A stretch of DNA of 64,000 bases. Source: Hymenobacter sp. YIM 151500-1. Its GTDB lineage: Bacteria; Bacteroidota; Bacteroidia; Cytophagales; Hymenobacteraceae. The stretch lies in contig NZ_CP110139.1 of assembly GCF_025979885.1 (NCBI RefSeq), forward strand, positions 744,001-808,000, in the 5' to 3' direction. Position 1 is the first letter of the stretch, and the number at the start of each line of letters is the position of its first letter. The notes under the pieces are model-generated. The model saw only the letters and a list, made by a program, of their open reading frames with translations, was not told the origin of the DNA and ran no database searches. The position numbers and the translations under genes were made by a program. Shown piece after piece: positions 57,678-64,000 of this stretch.

Positions 57678-58943
57678 CTACGAATGCCCGGCGCCGACCA
57701 TCGTTCCCGGTGCGGCTTCCTGGGGAGCAGGCGCCACGTAGCCCCGCAACGACCGGATGGCCATCAGCAGACTGACCACCGTAAGCATGGCCCCGGTCAG
57801 GAAGGCGGCGCCGGGGAAATGCACGGGCGCTTTGGGGCCAGTGAAGAAGGAAAATAGATTGGTCATCAGCGGCGGTCCGATGATGGAAGTGAGGCTGACC
57901 AGGCTGGTCAGCGCGCCTTGCAGCTCGCCCTGCTCCGAGGGTGGCACCTGCCCCGACATAATCCCTTGCAAGGCCGGCACCGCAATGCCGCCCAGGCAGT
58001 AGGGCACCAAAAACGCAAACATCATCCACCCGTGGGTGGCAAAGGCAAACAGCGTGAAGCCCACCGCGTACAGCCCCAGTCCCAGCAGCACCGAGCGTTT
58101 CATGCCCAGCCGCGGGGCCGAGTAGCGTATCAATACGCCCTGCACCAGGCCCGAGAGCAGGCCCACCGCGCCCAGCGAGTTGCCCACCTGGTCTTCGGTC
58201 CAGCCGAAGCGGTACATGGTGAAGTACGACCAGGTGCCTTGCGTGGCGTGGGAGGCAATGTAGATGGGCACCAGCGCGCCCACCAGTCCCAAAATCACGG
58301 GGTACTTGCGCAGCTGCCGCAACGAGCCGATGGGGTTGGCCCGCTTCCAGTCGAAGGGGCGGCGCTGCTCCTTGGGCAAGGACTCGGGCAGCACGAAGAA
58401 GCCGTAGAGCCAGTTGAGCAGGGTAAGACCCGCGGCGGCCAGAAACGGCGCCTGGTGCCCAAACTGCGCCAGCTTGCCGCCCAGCACCGGCCCGATGATG
58501 AAGCCCATGCCAAAGGCCGCCCCAATCATGCCGAAGTTCTGCGCCCGGTTTTCGGGCGTGCTGATGTCGGCAATGTAGGCCGAGGCCGTGGTGAAGCTGG
58601 CCCCGGTGATGCCCGCCACAATGCGCCCCACAAACAGCCACCCGATGCTGGGCGCAAAGGCCAGAAACAGGTAGTCGATGCCGAAGCCGAACAGAGCCGT
58701 GAGCAGTACCGGCCGCCGGCCGTACTGGTCGGACAGGTTGCCCAGCACCGGCGAAAAGAAAAACTGCATCGAGGCAAAGGCAAACATCATCCACCCCCCG
58801 TAGCGCGAGGCATCCGACAGCGTACCGCCGGTGAGATGGGTAATCAGCTTGGGCAGCACCGGAATGATGATGCCAAACCCAATTACATCGAGCAGCAGCG
58901 TGATAAAGATGAAGGCCAGAGCTGGCTTGCGGGCAAGGGACAT
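57678..58943 (-). CDS. TCR/Tet-family MFS efflux transporter
   Basis: A 421-residue 12-helix transporter. It resembles TetA-type drug:H+ antiporters: [24 protein letters not shown] (D in helix 1), motif [15 protein letters not shown], the helix-5 motif [16 protein letters not shown] and [23 protein letters not shown]. Drug resistance is not implied, as these carriers are frequent housekeeping exporters in Cytophagales. ATG 58943 (MSLARKPAL) was chosen and a TATTTTCG box precedes it. The rhomboid gene is 44 bp downstream on the same strand. Confidence 0.9.
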   Translation of the reverse strand: MSLARKPALAFIFITLLLDVIGFGIIIPVLPKLITHLTGGTLSDASRYGGWMMFAFASMQFFFSPVLGNLSDQYGRRPVLLTALFGFGIDYLFLAFAPSIGWLFVGRIVAGITGASFTTASAYIADISTPENRAQNFGMIGAAFGMGFIIGPVLGGKLAQFGHQAPFLAAAGLTLLNWLYGFFVLPESLPKEQRRPFDWKRANPIGSLRQLRKYPVILGLVGALVPIYIASHATQGTWSYFTMYRFGWTEDQVGNSLGAVGLLSGLVQGVLIRYSAPRLGMKRSVLLGLGLYAVGFTLFAFATHGWMMFAFLVPYCLGGIAVPALQGIMSGQVPPSEQGELQGALTSLVSLTSIIGPPLMTNLFSFFTGPKAPVHFPGAAFLTGAMLTVVSLLMAIRSLRGYVAPAPQEAAPGTMVGAGHS

Positions 58944-58984
58944 GGCAAAGCAAAAAGGAGGCGCCGAAAATACAGAATTGCGGT

Positions 58985-59190
58985 GGGGGTGAGGTGACGG
59001 GTAACACGTGACAGGTGACAGGAGGAACGTCATGCTGAGCGAAGCCGAAGCATCTCTCCCGCTTCGTTGCAGTGCTATCCAGACAAAGCGGTAGAGATGC
59101 TTCAACTGCGGCTACGCCTCCGCTCAGCATGACCGTTCTACTTGTCACCTGTCACCTGTCACCTGTCACTCATCACCTCTTCACCATTTC
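58985..59190. repeat. CGAAGCATCTCT repeat with GTGACAGG arms
   Basis: Outer arms: gggtgaggtgacgggtaacacgtgacaggtgacagg (58987-59022) and its inverse run of gtcacctgtcacctgtcacc (59143-59185). Inside, gtcatgctgagcgaagccgaagcatctctcccgcttcg (59030-59067) faces gcggtagagatgcttcaactgcgg...gctcagcatgac (59089-59132). It lies between the AddA-like stop and the transporter promoter. Confidence 0.75.
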
Positions 59191-59200
59191 ACCTGAAAAA

Positions 59201-62200
59201 TCAAAACTCCACTACCTCTTGCGTGTCAAAGTAGTACAGCACGCAGCGCACTTCCTCGAAGCCTAGCCGCCGGAACAGCTCGGCGTAGCGTTGCAGGGGG
59301 AGGCGGTGGCGGGGCTCGGGGGGCGGGGCTTTGAAGTCGAGGAGGGTGACGCGGCGGCCGGTGCCACCGGGGGCTGCCTCAAACACGATTCGGTCGGGCT
59401 TGTAGTCCTGCTTGCGGGTGCCGCCTACCAGGATTTCGCGCTCGGCCTCGGCCTGCACCTGCTCCGAGAAGTAGTGGGCCATTTGCGGGTGCTCGGTTAC
59501 TTCGTGCAGCTTGCGCAGCAGCTCAGCCCGCTCCTTGGTGCTCACCAGGCCCTCGGCTACCAGCTGCTGGGCGGCGCGGGGGGCGTCGGCGGCTACTTTC
59601 ACCCGGCGCAGGGCGTAGTGCAGCTTGCGGTTCCACTCGCGCTGCTCCTGCTGCTCGTCGAAGTCGAACACCGTGTTGGCGTGGCGCTTCAGGCGCAGGC
59701 GCTCTTCCCAGGGCGTACTTTCCAGGTTGGTGAGAGGTAGGTCGTCGGTGGTTTTTGGGTGGTGGTTTTTAGGTTTTGGCACGAAGCCGCGGGCGTCGCA
59801 CAGCACATAGGCCATCTGCTCGTCGTGCCAGCGGCCGGTGTCCAGCAGGTAGCGGTGCAGCAGCTCGGCCACGGTGCGGGCCGGCTCGGTGGAAGCAGTG
59901 GGGGCCTCACCGTCTTTGCCGGCCTTGGTGGGCTTGGGGCGGCGGCTGATGGCGTAAAGGCGGTGGCGGGGGCGGGTGAAAGCCACGTAGAGCATGTTGA
60001 GGCCTTCCAAGAAGGTTTTTTCCAGCTCCTCGGTGTACTGTCCGGCCAAGGGCGTGTGCAGCAGGGCCTGGGTTTGGGGCAGCACCGCCACGCCGGGCAT
60101 GTCGGCCACGGGCTTGTCGGCGGCCGCGGCCAGGCGGCCCCAGAGCAACGTGCCGCGGTAGGGCGTCAGGGGCCAGTCGGCGAAGGGCACCAGCACTACG
60201 CCGTAGGCCAGGCCCTTGGCTTTGTGCACGGTGGTGATGGTAATAGCGTCGCGGCCGGCGGGGGCGTTGATGCTCAGGCTGCTCTTCTTCTGGTCCCAAT
60301 AAGCCAGGAAGTTGTTGAGGTTGTTGCCGAAGCGCAGGCTGTACTCCAGGGTCAGGTCCAGAAACCGGAACAGGTACTCCTGCTCCTCGGTGCGGTGCAG
60401 CAGGCCAAACAAGCCAATCAGCCGCTCGGTCAGCTCATATAGGCCCAGGTTGCCGGTTTCCCGCTCCCGCAGGTCGTAGCCCAGGGCGCGCAGCTCGTCG
60501 AAGAAGGGCAGAGCCGCCTCGGCGTTGGCCAGCTCGGCCCAGTGGCGGGCCCTTTCGGGTGTGGGGTCCAGGCCCCGCACCACCCGATCCACAAGCAGCA
60601 GGGCCTCGGCCCGCGCCAGCGTGTCGGCCGGTTGGTTGAGCACCCGAAACAACGCCACCAGCAGGTTCACCACCTCGGCAAACTCCAACGACAGCGAATC
60701 AGCCGAAATAATGTCGTAGCCCCGCTCCTTCAGAAACTTGGCCACCCGCCGGCTCTGGTCGCGGCGCCGGCACAGCACGGCCACGTCCTGCAACCGGAAC
60801 CCATCGGCCAACACGCGCTCCACGAGCTGTAAGGTCAGGTACAGGGTGCTTTCGTCGTAGTCCAGAGCCTGCCCCGGCGCATACCCCGGCAGCAGCTCCG
60901 GCGTGAACGTGCCCAGCCCCGCATCGTAGCGGCAGGCCGGCGCGTCGTCCTCGGTGAAGAGCAGCTCGACGTGGGCCTCACCCCCCCGGCCCCCCTCTCC
61001 CGCGGAGAGGGGGGAGCCTGACGATTCTGGCAGCGCAGTCCTTTCGGCTTGGGCCTCAAGAACTGCTACCGCTTCGTTTTCTTCCTTGTGTGCTGATGGT
61101 TGTGGCTTTGTTTGGGCGAGGCGCTGCTGGATTGCTTGTAGAACCTGAGGAAGTTGGTGCAACACTTCATTGTTGTGGAAGCGCAGCACCTGATAGCCTA
61201 GCTGGGACAACTCGTGGGTACGGCCGTCGTTATATTCAGCCTGACTTGTCTCCCCATGCACGTCGCCATCTACTTCTACCACAAGGCTGTGCGGAATGCA
61301 GATAAAATCAACGATAAACTTCCCAATGATGTGTTGACGCTGGAATTTCACGCCTAGCTGATTATTTCGCAACGCTTGCCACAGAACATCCTCTACTTGG
61401 GTAGGATGACGCCGCATTTCCTGCGAAAACGCCGAAGTTTTTTCCCAGGAGCTAGCATCAGCAGTAAGTACAAACTCGCCAACCGTTCCCCCTTGCGGCT
61501 CAAAACTTTCGTGTGCGAAGCCATTGCCGGTAGCCTCGGCCCAAGCCGAGGCGTTTGGAGCCGTCTGGCTCCCCCTCTCCACGGGAGAGGGGGCCGGGGG
61601 GTGAGGCTCCCGCTGCGCAAATCCCTCATCATAAATGCCTTGCACCAGCGGAAGCTGGGGGTGGGTCTGGCTGATGTGGCGGAAAAAGTCGTTGTTGAAG
61701 CGGATGATGCCGGCGGCGGAGCGGTAGTTGACGGTGAGGCTGGCCGGCTCCAGGGTTTGGTCGAGGGTGAGGTAGCGGCCGGCCAGTAGCTCGCGCAGCT
61801 CCAGGTCCTGCACAGAGGCGTAAAGGTGCTCGGTCTGGTTTTGGTAGAGGCGCAGAATCTGCTCCATCTCGCCCCCGCGCCAGCGGTAGATGGCCTGCTT
61901 GGCGTCGCCCACGGCCAGGCTAAGGTGGCCGCCCGCCACGGCGTTTTCCACCAGCGGCAGCAGGTTGTTCCATTGCAGCACCGAGGTATCCTGGAACTCG
62001 TCGATGAGCAGGTGCTGATATTTCTCGCCCATTCGCTCGTACAGGAACGGCACCGGCTCGCGCAGCACAATCTGGGCAATGCGGCGGTTGAACTCGGCAA
62101 TCAGCACCACGCCCCGCTCCCGGCTGAGCTGGTCCACGGCCTTGTTCAGCTCGCTCAGCAGGCTCACCTGAAACACGTAGGGCAACATGCCGGTCACCAG

Positions 62201-63232
62201 CAGGTAGTCGGGCAGCAGGGTGGCGCGCAGCTTTTCCAGGGTTTCGTAGGCCGTGAGCAGCACGGGCTTCACGGCGTCCACGCGGGCCTTGTCGGCGGTG
62301 GTTTTTACCTTGCTGCTGTACCACTTATCCTGCTCCACGGTGGCCCGCACGTAGGTATTAGCCTCCTTGTCGGGCTGCAGGCGCTCCTCCCACTTGCTCA
62401 CGTAGCCCAGCAGCCCGCTGCGGCCCTGGTACAGGTCCGAGTCCGTAACGCCGGCTTCCTCCACGGCCGCCACCGCCAGCTCCGCCACCTGCCGAAAGGC
62501 ATCCTCGATTTCCTGCTTGCGCTGCCGCAGCCCCTCGTGCAGGCGGCGGTAGTCGGCCAGGCTTAGCTTCTGGAGCTGCTCCACGGCCTCGTGCACCGGC
62601 TCACTCAGCAGAAACTGCCCAAACTCGACCAGCTCGGCGGGCAGGTTGTTCCAGCTGCGGCCTTCGTCGGCTTTAGACAGGGCAAAATCGGAGATGGTGC
62701 GGGAGAGGAGCTTGGCGTTCGGGTCGCGGTTGACGCGGTCCAGCAGCAAGGCCACGGCGCTTTGCAGCACGGTGGCGCTGTCCAGCTCCACTTCAAACGT
62801 GGCGGGCAGGCCCAACTCCCGCGTAAACGCCGTCACGATGCGCTGCACAAACGAGTCGATGGTGCTCACGGCAAAGTCGGCGTAGTGGTAGAGCACCAGC
62901 CGAAACGTGCGCCCCGCCCGCTCCCGCAAAAGCTGCTGGCGCTGCTCGGGCGTGGCCTGAGCCGTCAGCGTGCCTTCGGCCGCCAGCTCCGCGGCAATTT
63001 CGGCCAGCAGCGTATCGGGCTCGTTGTCAGGTGGGTACGCAAACCGCCGCAGGGACCCGATGATGCGCTCCTTCATCTCGCCCGCTGCGTCGTTGGTAAA
63101 CGTAATGGCCAGGATGCGCTTGAAGTAGCTGGGGTCGTCGGCGCCCAGGGCCAGCTTCAGGTATTCCTTGGTGAGCTGGTACGTTTTGCCGGAGCCGGCG
63201 GAAGAGGAGTAGATGCGGAAGGTGGCAGGCAT
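59201..63232 (-). CDS. AddA-like UvrD/RecB helicase-nuclease carrying an inserted DUF559 domain
   Basis: A 1343-residue ATP-dependent helicase-nuclease of the AddA/RecB type. Motifs: Walker A YSSSAGSGKTYQLTKEY near residue 10, LIDEFQDTSVLQWNNL, GDAKQAIYRWRGGE, LTVNYRSAAGIIRF (motif IV, near 505), motif V TTVHKAKGLAYGVVL near 1000, FTRPRHRLYAI, and a C-terminal nuclease with PDRIVFE and LLDFKAPPPE near 1300. Residues ~542-752 are foreign: they are encoded by a 633-bp inverted-repeat element and contain a complete DUF559 nuclease domain. Without this, length is near the family norm of ~1130. ATG 63232 gives MPATFRIYSSS. It should act with the AddB-like protein 4 kb away. Confidence 0.9.
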   Translation of the reverse strand: MPATFRIYSSSAGSGKTYQLTKEYLKLALGADDPSYFKRILAITFTNDAAGEMKERIIGSLRRFAYPPDNEPDTLLAEIAAELAAEGTLTAQATPEQRQQLLRERAGRTFRLVLYHYADFAVSTIDSFVQRIVTAFTRELGLPATFEVELDSATVLQSAVALLLDRVNRDPNAKLLSRTISDFALSKADEGRSWNNLPAELVEFGQFLLSEPVHEAVEQLQKLSLADYRRLHEGLRQRKQEIEDAFRQVAELAVAAVEEAGVTDSDLYQGRSGLLGYVSKWEERLQPDKEANTYVRATVEQDKWYSSKVKTTADKARVDAVKPVLLTAYETLEKLRATLLPDYLLVTGMLPYVFQVSLLSELNKAVDQLSRERGVVLIAEFNRRIAQIVLREPVPFLYERMGEKYQHLLIDEFQDTSVLQWNNLLPLVENAVAGGHLSLAVGDAKQAIYRWRGGEMEQILRLYQNQTEHLYASVQDLELRELLAGRYLTLDQTLEPASLTVNYRSAAGIIRFNNDFFRHISQTHPQLPLVQGIYDEGFAQREPHPPAPSPVERGSQTAPNASAWAEATGNGFAHESFEPQGGTVGEFVLTADASSWEKTSAFSQEMRRHPTQVEDVLWQALRNNQLGVKFQRQHIIGKFIVDFICIPHSLVVEVDGDVHGETSQAEYNDGRTHELSQLGYQVLRFHNNEVLHQLPQVLQAIQQRLAQTKPQPSAHKEENEAVAVLEAQAERTALPESSGSPLSAGEGGRGGEAHVELLFTEDDAPACRYDAGLGTFTPELLPGYAPGQALDYDESTLYLTLQLVERVLADGFRLQDVAVLCRRRDQSRRVAKFLKERGYDIISADSLSLEFAEVVNLLVALFRVLNQPADTLARAEALLLVDRVVRGLDPTPERARHWAELANAEAALPFFDELRALGYDLRERETGNLGLYELTERLIGLFGLLHRTEEQEYLFRFLDLTLEYSLRFGNNLNNFLAYWDQKKSSLSINAPAGRDAITITTVHKAKGLAYGVVLVPFADWPLTPYRGTLLWGRLAAAADKPVADMPGVAVLPQTQALLHTPLAGQYTEELEKTFLEGLNMLYVAFTRPRHRLYAISRRPKPTKAGKDGEAPTASTEPARTVAELLHRYLLDTGRWHDEQMAYVLCDARGFVPKPKNHHPKTTDDLPLTNLESTPWEERLRLKRHANTVFDFDEQQEQREWNRKLHYALRRVKVAADAPRAAQQLVAEGLVSTKERAELLRKLHEVTEHPQMAHYFSEQVQAEAEREILVGGTRKQDYKPDRIVFEAAPGGTGRRVTLLDFKAPPPEPRHRLPLQRYAELFRRLGFEEVRCVLYYFDTQEVVEF
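60975..61607 (-). mobile_element. In-frame DUF559-carrying cctcacc/ggtgagg element (copy 4) inside the AddA-like gene
   Basis: Ends 60975-61023 and 61562-61607 are inverted repeats of each other over about 46 nt (gcctcacccc..cggcccc..ctctcccg..ggagagggg..gagcc.gacg). The interior is visibly less GC-rich than the host gene and encodes a nuclease domain. The length is 633 bp, exactly 211 codons, and the minus-strand host frame reads through it: PHPPAPSPVERGSQT at entry and SGSPLSAGEGGRGGE at exit. No clear target duplication was found. Confidence 0.9.
61118..61417 (-). other. DUF559 (Vsr-like) endonuclease domain within the element
   Basis: Encodes 100 residues from MRRHPTQVEDVLWQALRN, an in-frame Met at 61417 (host residue 606), to QAIQQRL. 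It keeps all family landmarks: FQRQHIIGKFIVDFICIP with the metal-binding Asp (host residue 642), LVVEVDGDVHG with Glu653, Asp655 and His659, and YQVLRFHNNEVLHQLPQVL. DUF559 shares the fold of the very-short-patch-repair endonuclease Vsr. The intact catalytic set suggests an active nuclease, read as part of AddA or from the internal ATG. Confidence 0.85.
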
Positions 63233-63262
63233 TGGAGAAAAAACAAGCGTAGCGCGAGCCAA

Positions 63263-63270
63263 CGAAGGTA
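63263..63270 (-). promoter_or_regulatory. -7 box TACCTTCG of the addA-like gene
   Basis: TACCTTCG, one mismatch from TAnnTTTG, 30 nt before the ATG at 63232. Confidence 0.4.
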
Positions 63271-63460
63271 CCGCGTATTCGGCCAGCCTGCGCTTGGTAA
63301 TACGTCAGCAAACAGCCAGAAAGGCTGGTGGTCAAAAAGTTAGATAAATAATTTGCTCCGAGTCGGATGGTGTGCATGGCTTGCCTAAGTCCTTGTGGAG
63401 GTAGCAGTTCGGCCAGGGCAGTGCGGGCCGCAGCTCATCCGGCTAGCTGGGCTTTATCCG

Positions 63461-63468
63461 TATCTTGC
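63461..63468 (+). promoter_or_regulatory. -7 box TATCTTGC of the FkbM gene
   Basis: TATCTTGC is close to TAnnTTTG and lies 62 nt before the ATG at 63531. The preceding 63271-63460 contain nothing else recognisable. Confidence 0.35.
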
Positions 63469-63530
63469 GGCCCTCGGGAGCTGCGGCGGCCGGGCCATAC
63501 GGTAGTTTTCCTTCTATAGAAGTGCCCAAC

Positions 63531-64000
63531 ATGTTCACCGCTATTCTCAATTCCTTTAAGCGAAAAATAGCCCGCCGCTATACCAAGAAATACCCGGTGC
63601 GGGTCGATACGTTTGACGTGCCTGGCTACGGCGCTATCAAATTTGCCAACTGGGAAAACCCCCTGGTAGAGCCCAAAAGTATTTCGCTGGCCAACGTGGA
63701 GTTCTTCAGGAAATTCCTGCGTGAGGGCGACCTGGCCATTGACATCGGCGCCAATATCGGCCACACGACCGTGCCGCTGGCCTTGCTCACCGGCCCCAGC
63801 GGCCTCACGCTGGGCTTCGACCCCAATCCGTACGTGTTCGAGATACTGGCGGAAAACACTAAGCTGAATCCTGGCAAGATTACAATTGCCGCCCACAACT
63901 TCGCTATAACCGAAACGGACGGCGAGTTCTATTACAATTCCTCGGAAGCCTCCTTCAACAACGGCGGTATTTCTACCGAGAAAAACAACAAGCACGGCAA
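63531..64000 (+). CDS. FkbM-family methyltransferase (3' end outside window)
   Basis: The first 156 residues of a SAM-dependent methyltransferase. The SAM-binding motif is GDLAIDIGANIGHTTVPLALL near residue 67, followed by GFDPNPYVFEILAENTKLN (acidic end of strand 2) and later AITETDGEFYYN, the order typical of FkbM enzymes. These O-methylate sugars or small molecules, often in surface glycan clusters. The N-terminal basic stretch (FKRKIARRYTKKY) precedes the core. The gene continues beyond the right edge, so partners cannot be judged. Confidence 0.88.
   Translation, partial: MFTAILNSFKRKIARRYTKKYPVRVDTFDVPGYGAIKFANWENPLVEPKSISLANVEFFRKFLREGDLAIDIGANIGHTTVPLALLTGPSGLTLGFDPNPYVFEILAENTKLNPGKITIAAHNFAITETDGEFYYNSSEASFNNGGISTEKNNKHG

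Noticed and set aside
57678..58943. Tetracycline resistance gene
   Set aside because: The TCR/Tet subfamily name covers many chromosomal exporters; nothing indicates drug specificity.
60975..61607. Intein in the AddA-like protein
   Set aside because: No Cys/Ser at the entry, no His-Asn/Cys-Ser at the exit, and no Hint-domain blocks; the nuclease is DUF559 and not LAGLIDADG or HNH.
59201..63232. Frameshift or assembly error explaining the AddA insert
   Set aside because: The frame is open throughout, the insert has full inverted ends and a complete domain, and a sister insert exists in AddB.

Overview
The window looks like a chromosomal piece of a GC-rich member of the Bacteroidota, most probably Hymenobacter or a close relative in the Cytophagales. 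The reasons are: the promoter-like motif TAnnTTTG in front of many genes with few Shine-Dalgarno sequences; many lipoproteins; and a typical gene set (TIGR02757, DUF4112, a TPR sensor kinase, SCO/cytochrome c, an M2 peptidase, a TIGR03862 flavoprotein, MutS2, KdsB). The species is inferred. No rRNA, tRNA, CRISPR array, prophage or classical insertion sequence was seen.

Layout. 1-6 kb: a partial sensor kinase, a SUI1-type translation factor, kdsB, a LysM/DPBB cell-wall protein, TIGR02757 and an sce7726-type predicted nuclease. 6-14 kb: mutS2, rlmF, murB, a large beta-propeller-like protein and a DUF547 protein. 14-22 kb: an outer-membrane beta-barrel, a FucP-like transporter, a THUMP RNA methyltransferase and recQ. 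22-32 kb: DUF2306, a lipoprotein, an XRE-S24 regulator, pirin, GAF, M2 peptidase, a VapBC-type toxin-antitoxin pair, MtfA with a SEC-C tail, and a phosphatase-like protein. 32-42 kb: DbpA helicase, BrkB, DUF2062, SseB, LytTR, an alpha/beta hydrolase, a three-gene lipoprotein-SCO-cytochrome c operon, DUF4112 and a TPR histidine kinase. 43-52 kb: a DisA_N-domain protein with a non-canonical motif, a flavoprotein, a ClC channel, MscS, a clan GH-A glycosidase and a yeast-type cytosine deaminase. 52-64 kb: AddB-like nuclease, VKOR-like protein, rhomboid, TCR/Tet transporter, AddA-like helicase-nuclease and a partial FkbM methyltransferase.

The most remarkable feature is a family of inverted-repeat elements whose ends read cctcacccc...ggggtgagg, each end being a small palindrome (ccctctcc-loop-ggagaggg). 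Four paired copies occur. Two lie between genes, next to rlmF and recQ, and lend those upstream genes new C-terminal codons. Two lie INSIDE genes without breaking the frame: a 129-bp copy in the AddB-like gene and a 633-bp copy in the AddA-like gene. The 633-bp copy encodes an apparently complete DUF559 (Vsr-like, PD-(D/E)XK) endonuclease domain between its inverted ends. So both subunits of one predicted recombination machine carry in-frame copies of the same element, one of them armed with a nuclease. This resembles a homing or palindromic protein-coding element and is the best candidate here for an undescribed system.

Many other intergenic spaces hold nested inverted repeats of several further families (AGCCCCAGCGGGGC, CGAAGCATCTCT, TCATTCCGAG and GGCGGCAGACTT types, plus low-complexity outer arms), so the accessory load of this chromosome is mostly small palindromic elements. 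Most genes are monocistronic or in pairs.
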